DNA from: Alphaproteobacteria bacterium
Lineage (GTDB): Bacteria; Pseudomonadota; Alphaproteobacteria; Micropepsales; Micropepsaceae
DNA length: 6,311 nucleotides
Assembly (NCBI GenBank): GCA_026400305.1
Contig: JAPLPI010000324.1
Span: 1 to 6,311 of the forward strand
Direction: 5' to 3'
The translations under genes were made by a program, and so were the position numbers. This document shows positions 4,033 to 6,311 of this stretch, one piece after another. Each line of letters begins with the position of its first letter. Position 1 is the first letter of the stretch. The notes under the pieces were generated by a model. The model worked only from the letters and a program-made list of their open reading frames with translations. It was not told the DNA's origin and searched no databases.

Positions 4033-5115
4033 ATGCGCCTGCAGCCGGGACCAATTCCCGGCGTGGCGGCGCATTTGAAAATCCTCATCGTCACCGATGC
4101 CTGGTCACCGCAGGTGAACGGCGTGGTGCGCACGCTTGAGATCCTGGGCAAGGATCTCGCCGCACTGGGCCATACCGTGCGCTATATCACGCCGCTGGGG
4201 CGCCGCACCTTTCCCATGCCGACCTACCCGGAAATTCGCCTGGCCCTTTTCCAGCGCGCGGCCATGACGCGCGAGATCCGTGAGTTCGCGCCCGATGCGG
4301 TGCATATCGCCACCGAGGGAATCCTGGGCCTGACAGCGCGGCGCATCTGCCTTAAACATGGCATCGCCTTCACGACCGCCTTCCACACCCGCTTTGCCGA
4401 ATATGTGCATACCCGTTTCCGCATGGTGCCCGAACGCATAATCTGGCGCTGGCTGCGCTGGTTCCACCATCCCGCCACCGCGGTAATGGTGGCGACCCAG
4501 ACCCTCAAGCGTGAACTGGCCGGCCACGGCTTCCAGAACCTGCGCATCTGGTCGCGCGGCGTGGACATCGAGAAATTCCATCCCATCGCCGGTGCGCGCC
4601 ATCCCTTTCAAGGGCCGGTTTGGATCTATGTGGGGCGGGTGGCGGTGGAGAAGAACATCGAAGCATTCCTGGGCCTCGACATTCCCGGCACCAAAATGGT
4701 GGTGGGTGATGGCCCGGCTAGGAGCGCCCTGTCGCGCAAATACCCCACGGTCCAGTTCCTGGGCGCCCTTACCGGAGAGGCCCTGACGCGGGCCTACGCC
4801 GGCAGCGACGTGTTCGTCTTTCCCAGCCGCACCGATACGTTCGGCCTGGTGACCCTGGAGGCCCTGGCCTGCGGGCTGACCGTGGCGGCCTATCCGGTGG
4901 AGGGGCCCCGTGACGTAGTGGGGCGGGACGTGCCGGGGGGCACCGATGTGGCGGTGCTGGACGAAGATCTGTATACGGCCTGCCTGGGGGCCCTGGCACT
5001 GGCTCAGAACCCCCGCGCCATTAATACCCCCAGAGCCTTTGCCGAAAGACATTCCTGGCGGTCCTGTACCCTCCAGTTTCTGGGCAATATCGCGGTCGAG
5101 CCGGACCTCGACTAG
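4033..5115 (+). CDS. GT4-type glycosyltransferase (SqdX/MgtA-like)
   Basis: A 360-residue GT-B fold retaining glycosyltransferase. The N-domain opens with ILIVTDAWSPQVNGVVRTLE (17-36), the start typical of this group, and has HIATEGILGLTAR (91-103) and TTAFHTRFAEYV (114-125). The C-domain has WSRGVDIEKFHP (173-184), YVGRVAVEKNIEAFL (199-213), VVGDGPAR (223-230) and FPSRTDTFGLVTLEALACG (263-281). The EX7E pair is D268 to E276 here, a substitution also usual in this subgroup. Relatives transfer glucose, mannose, glucuronate or sulfoquinovose from nucleotide sugars to lipids at the cytoplasmic membrane face; the acceptor here is unknown. Start choice is uncertain: ATG 4033 follows the upstream stop by four bases, with only AGG close by. 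GTG 4063 or TTG 4075 (giving MKILIVTDAW) would match the family N-terminus better. Coupling to the preceding phosphoesterase suggests one glycolipid pathway. Confidence 0.88.
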   Translation: MRLQPGPIPGVAAHLKILIVTDAWSPQVNGVVRTLEILGKDLAALGHTVRYITPLGRRTFPMPTYPEIRLALFQRAAMTREIREFAPDAVHIATEGILGLTARRICLKHGIAFTTAFHTRFAEYVHTRFRMVPERIIWRWLRWFHHPATAVMVATQTLKRELAGHGFQNLRIWSRGVDIEKFHPIAGARHPFQGPVWIYVGRVAVEKNIEAFLGLDIPGTKMVVGDGPARSALSRKYPTVQFLGALTGEALTRAYAGSDVFVFPSRTDTFGLVTLEALACGLTVAAYPVEGPRDVVGRDVPGGTDVAVLDEDLYTACLGALALAQNPRAINTPRAFAERHSWRSCTLQFLGNIAVEPDLD

Positions 5116-5284
5116 GTCTTTTGCCCGCTGGCGACATCGCTCGTCGCTCATGAGCCTTTAAGCCCACTTCGCTTCTGGCCAGCAGCCAAAATCCCGTCGT
5201 CGGCTAACCCGTTCTCCGCAAGGGCTTATATGCAGCCCTGAGACAGGCTAGAAGGTTTCCGAAAGCTCAGGTTCCCGCCCCCCC

Positions 5285-6311
5285 ATGCCCCCGTCCCAAC
5301 GCCTCACGGCCCGCGAGTATGCGTTCCTTGGTCTGGGGCTTTTGTTCTGGTCTGGCTTCGTCATCCTGCTGGGCAAGGACACCAGCTGGGACTTCCGCAA
5401 TTACCACTGGTACGCACCCTATGCGCTGCTTAACCACCGCATGGGCATGGACGAGGCGGTGGCCCACCAGGCCAGCTACTACAATCCCTATCTTGATCTT
5501 CCCTTCTACTGGCTAGCGACCCATACCCGCGCCTGGATCGCGCTGGGCGTGCTGGGCGCGGCGCAGGGCGCCAACATGGTGCCGCTCTATCTGATTGCGC
5601 GCGCCTCGCTGCGGGTGAAGGCCAGCGAAAGCGATATCAAGATCATGGCCGGCGCCCTGTCGCTGCTGGGCATGGTCGGCGCGCTGACCCTGACCGAGTT
5701 CGGCACCACCTATTACGACAATGTGATGAGCGTGTTCGTTCTGGCGGGGCTGGCCATCCTGGTGCTCAAGCGCGACGCGTTGCGCGAAGGTCCACTGGGC
5801 AAGGCGGCGCTGATCGCGGGCATCGCCGGTCTTTGCACCGGCATGGCGATGGGCCTGAAACTGCCGGAGATGCCGTTCTGCGTCGGCTTTGCCGCCGCCC
5901 TGGTAGCGCTGGGCGGAAGCTGGAAGCATCAGGTCGTACGCCTGCTGGCGCGCGGCATCGCGGGCGTGATCGGTTTTGCGATTTTCAGCGGGCCGTGGAT
6001 GCTGTATATGTACCATCTCACGGGAAATCCGCTGTTTCCCTATTTCAACGATTACTGGAAGTCGCCGCTGGCGCTGCCGGTGCCGTACCGCGACCTGCGT
6101 TTCGTGCCCGCCTTCCGGCCCTGGTGGCAGCAGCTTTTCTTTCCGGTTCTTTTCACCGTTGACTGGCATGTCGCCGACGATCTGGGCTTCCAGGACATAC
6201 GGGTGATGGTCGCCTATCTGCTGGTGCTAGGCGCAGGCGCGGCATGGCTGCTGCGGCGCCAGAGCCGCGACGGGCTGCTGGAAAACCGCACCGCGCTGAT
6301 CCTGATCGCCT
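5285..6311 (+). CDS. polytopic membrane protein, GT-C glycosyltransferase-like (partial, open at right edge)
   Basis: The frame is open from the ATG at 5285 to the end of the window (342 codons, no stop), so the C-terminus is missing. About seven hydrophobic segments are visible, roughly at 12-30, 83-105, 119-137, 147-161, 173-192, 197-211 and 222-242, with more after 283 and 307-323. The first loop, GKDTSWDFRNYHWYAPYALL (30-49), holds D32 and D36. It is followed by SYYNPYLDLPFYWL (64-77) and, after the next membrane segments, TGNPLFPYFNDYW (246-258). Acidic residues in the first extracytoplasmic loop of a many-spanning protein are the hallmark of GT-C enzymes, which use polyprenyl-phosphate sugars on the periplasmic side; the exact family is not identified. 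The in-frame stop at 5249-5251 makes 5285 the first ATG. There is no strong ribosome binding site, only seven C directly before the ATG. It lies 169 bases after the glycosyltransferase, and that gap contains an AGGGCT-N7-AGCCCT inverted repeat (5221-5239). Confidence 0.75.
   Translation, partial: MPPSQRLTAREYAFLGLGLLFWSGFVILLGKDTSWDFRNYHWYAPYALLNHRMGMDEAVAHQASYYNPYLDLPFYWLATHTRAWIALGVLGAAQGANMVPLYLIARASLRVKASESDIKIMAGALSLLGMVGALTLTEFGTTYYDNVMSVFVLAGLAILVLKRDALREGPLGKAALIAGIAGLCTGMAMGLKLPEMPFCVGFAAALVALGGSWKHQVVRLLARGIAGVIGFAIFSGPWMLYMYHLTGNPLFPYFNDYWKSPLALPVPYRDLRFVPAFRPWWQQLFFPVLFTVDWHVADDLGFQDIRVMVAYLLVLGAGAAWLLRRQSRDGLLENRTALILIA

Noticed and set aside
4105..5151. Minus-strand open frame of 348 codons over the glycosyltransferase
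   Set aside because: It is antisense to a confident GT4 gene, has no recognisable motif and no ribosome binding site; a codon-bias shadow.
5119..5152. Possible decayed copy of the 107-nt palindrome after the glycosyltransferase (TTTTGCCC followed by GCGAC/GTCGC)
   Set aside because: Only the eight-base TTTTGCCC end and a loose GC-rich similarity match; too short to separate from chance.
1..6311. CRISPR array, transposase or phage gene
   Set aside because: No regularly spaced direct repeats and no transposase, integrase or structural phage protein motifs were seen in any frame.

Overview
The window looks like part of the chromosome of a GC-rich alphaproteobacterium. The best clue is a CpdR-type single-domain response regulator (971-1333, minus) with the family's FITGFAAVAL and KVLSKPFHL blocks. 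It sits under a CtrA-like TTAA-N7-TTAA promoter box, the arrangement known from the Caulobacter cell-cycle circuit. A tRNA-Val(GAC) gene with encoded CCA and a dispersed inverted-repeat family of a kind common in alphaproteobacterial intergenic DNA fit this. No genus can be named from the sequence alone.

Layout. 1-68 (minus) is probably the N-terminus of an exported protein that leaves the window. 69-679 has no convincing gene; it holds a strong inverted repeat (476-509), an imperfect second unit (521-558) and possible decayed copies further left. 680-754 (minus) is an intact tRNA-Val(GAC). Ninety-one bases beyond it lies a 5' half of a second tRNA-Val that stops exactly at the end of the anticodon loop (846-882, minus). 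cpdR follows (971-1333, minus), then a divergent intergenic region with the CtrA-like box, then an N-formylglutamate amidohydrolase family gene (1464-2345, plus).

2346-3119 is the most structured part. It holds a short secreted-protein gene broken by two frameshifts (2412-2756), a 107-nt near-palindrome with 29-nt perfect arms (2762-2868), a textbook intrinsic terminator facing minus (2865-2893) whose T-tract overlaps the palindrome, and upstream of that terminator a candidate minus-strand small RNA with a C-rich anti-Shine-Dalgarno stretch between hairpins. A plausible plus-strand promoter (2930-2957) lies in the same place.

The right third is a cell-envelope sugar/lipid block on the plus strand. 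A LpxH-like calcineurin-fold metallophosphoesterase (3120-4028) is followed 4 bases later by a GT4-type glycosyltransferase (4033-5115). After a 169-base gap comes a polytopic GT-C-like membrane protein, open to the right edge (5285-6311). The first two are almost certainly co-transcribed; a shared glycolipid or surface-glycan pathway is an inference. The most notable observations are the candidate small RNA with its terminator and palindrome, the tRNA half, and the mirrored CtrA-like boxes.
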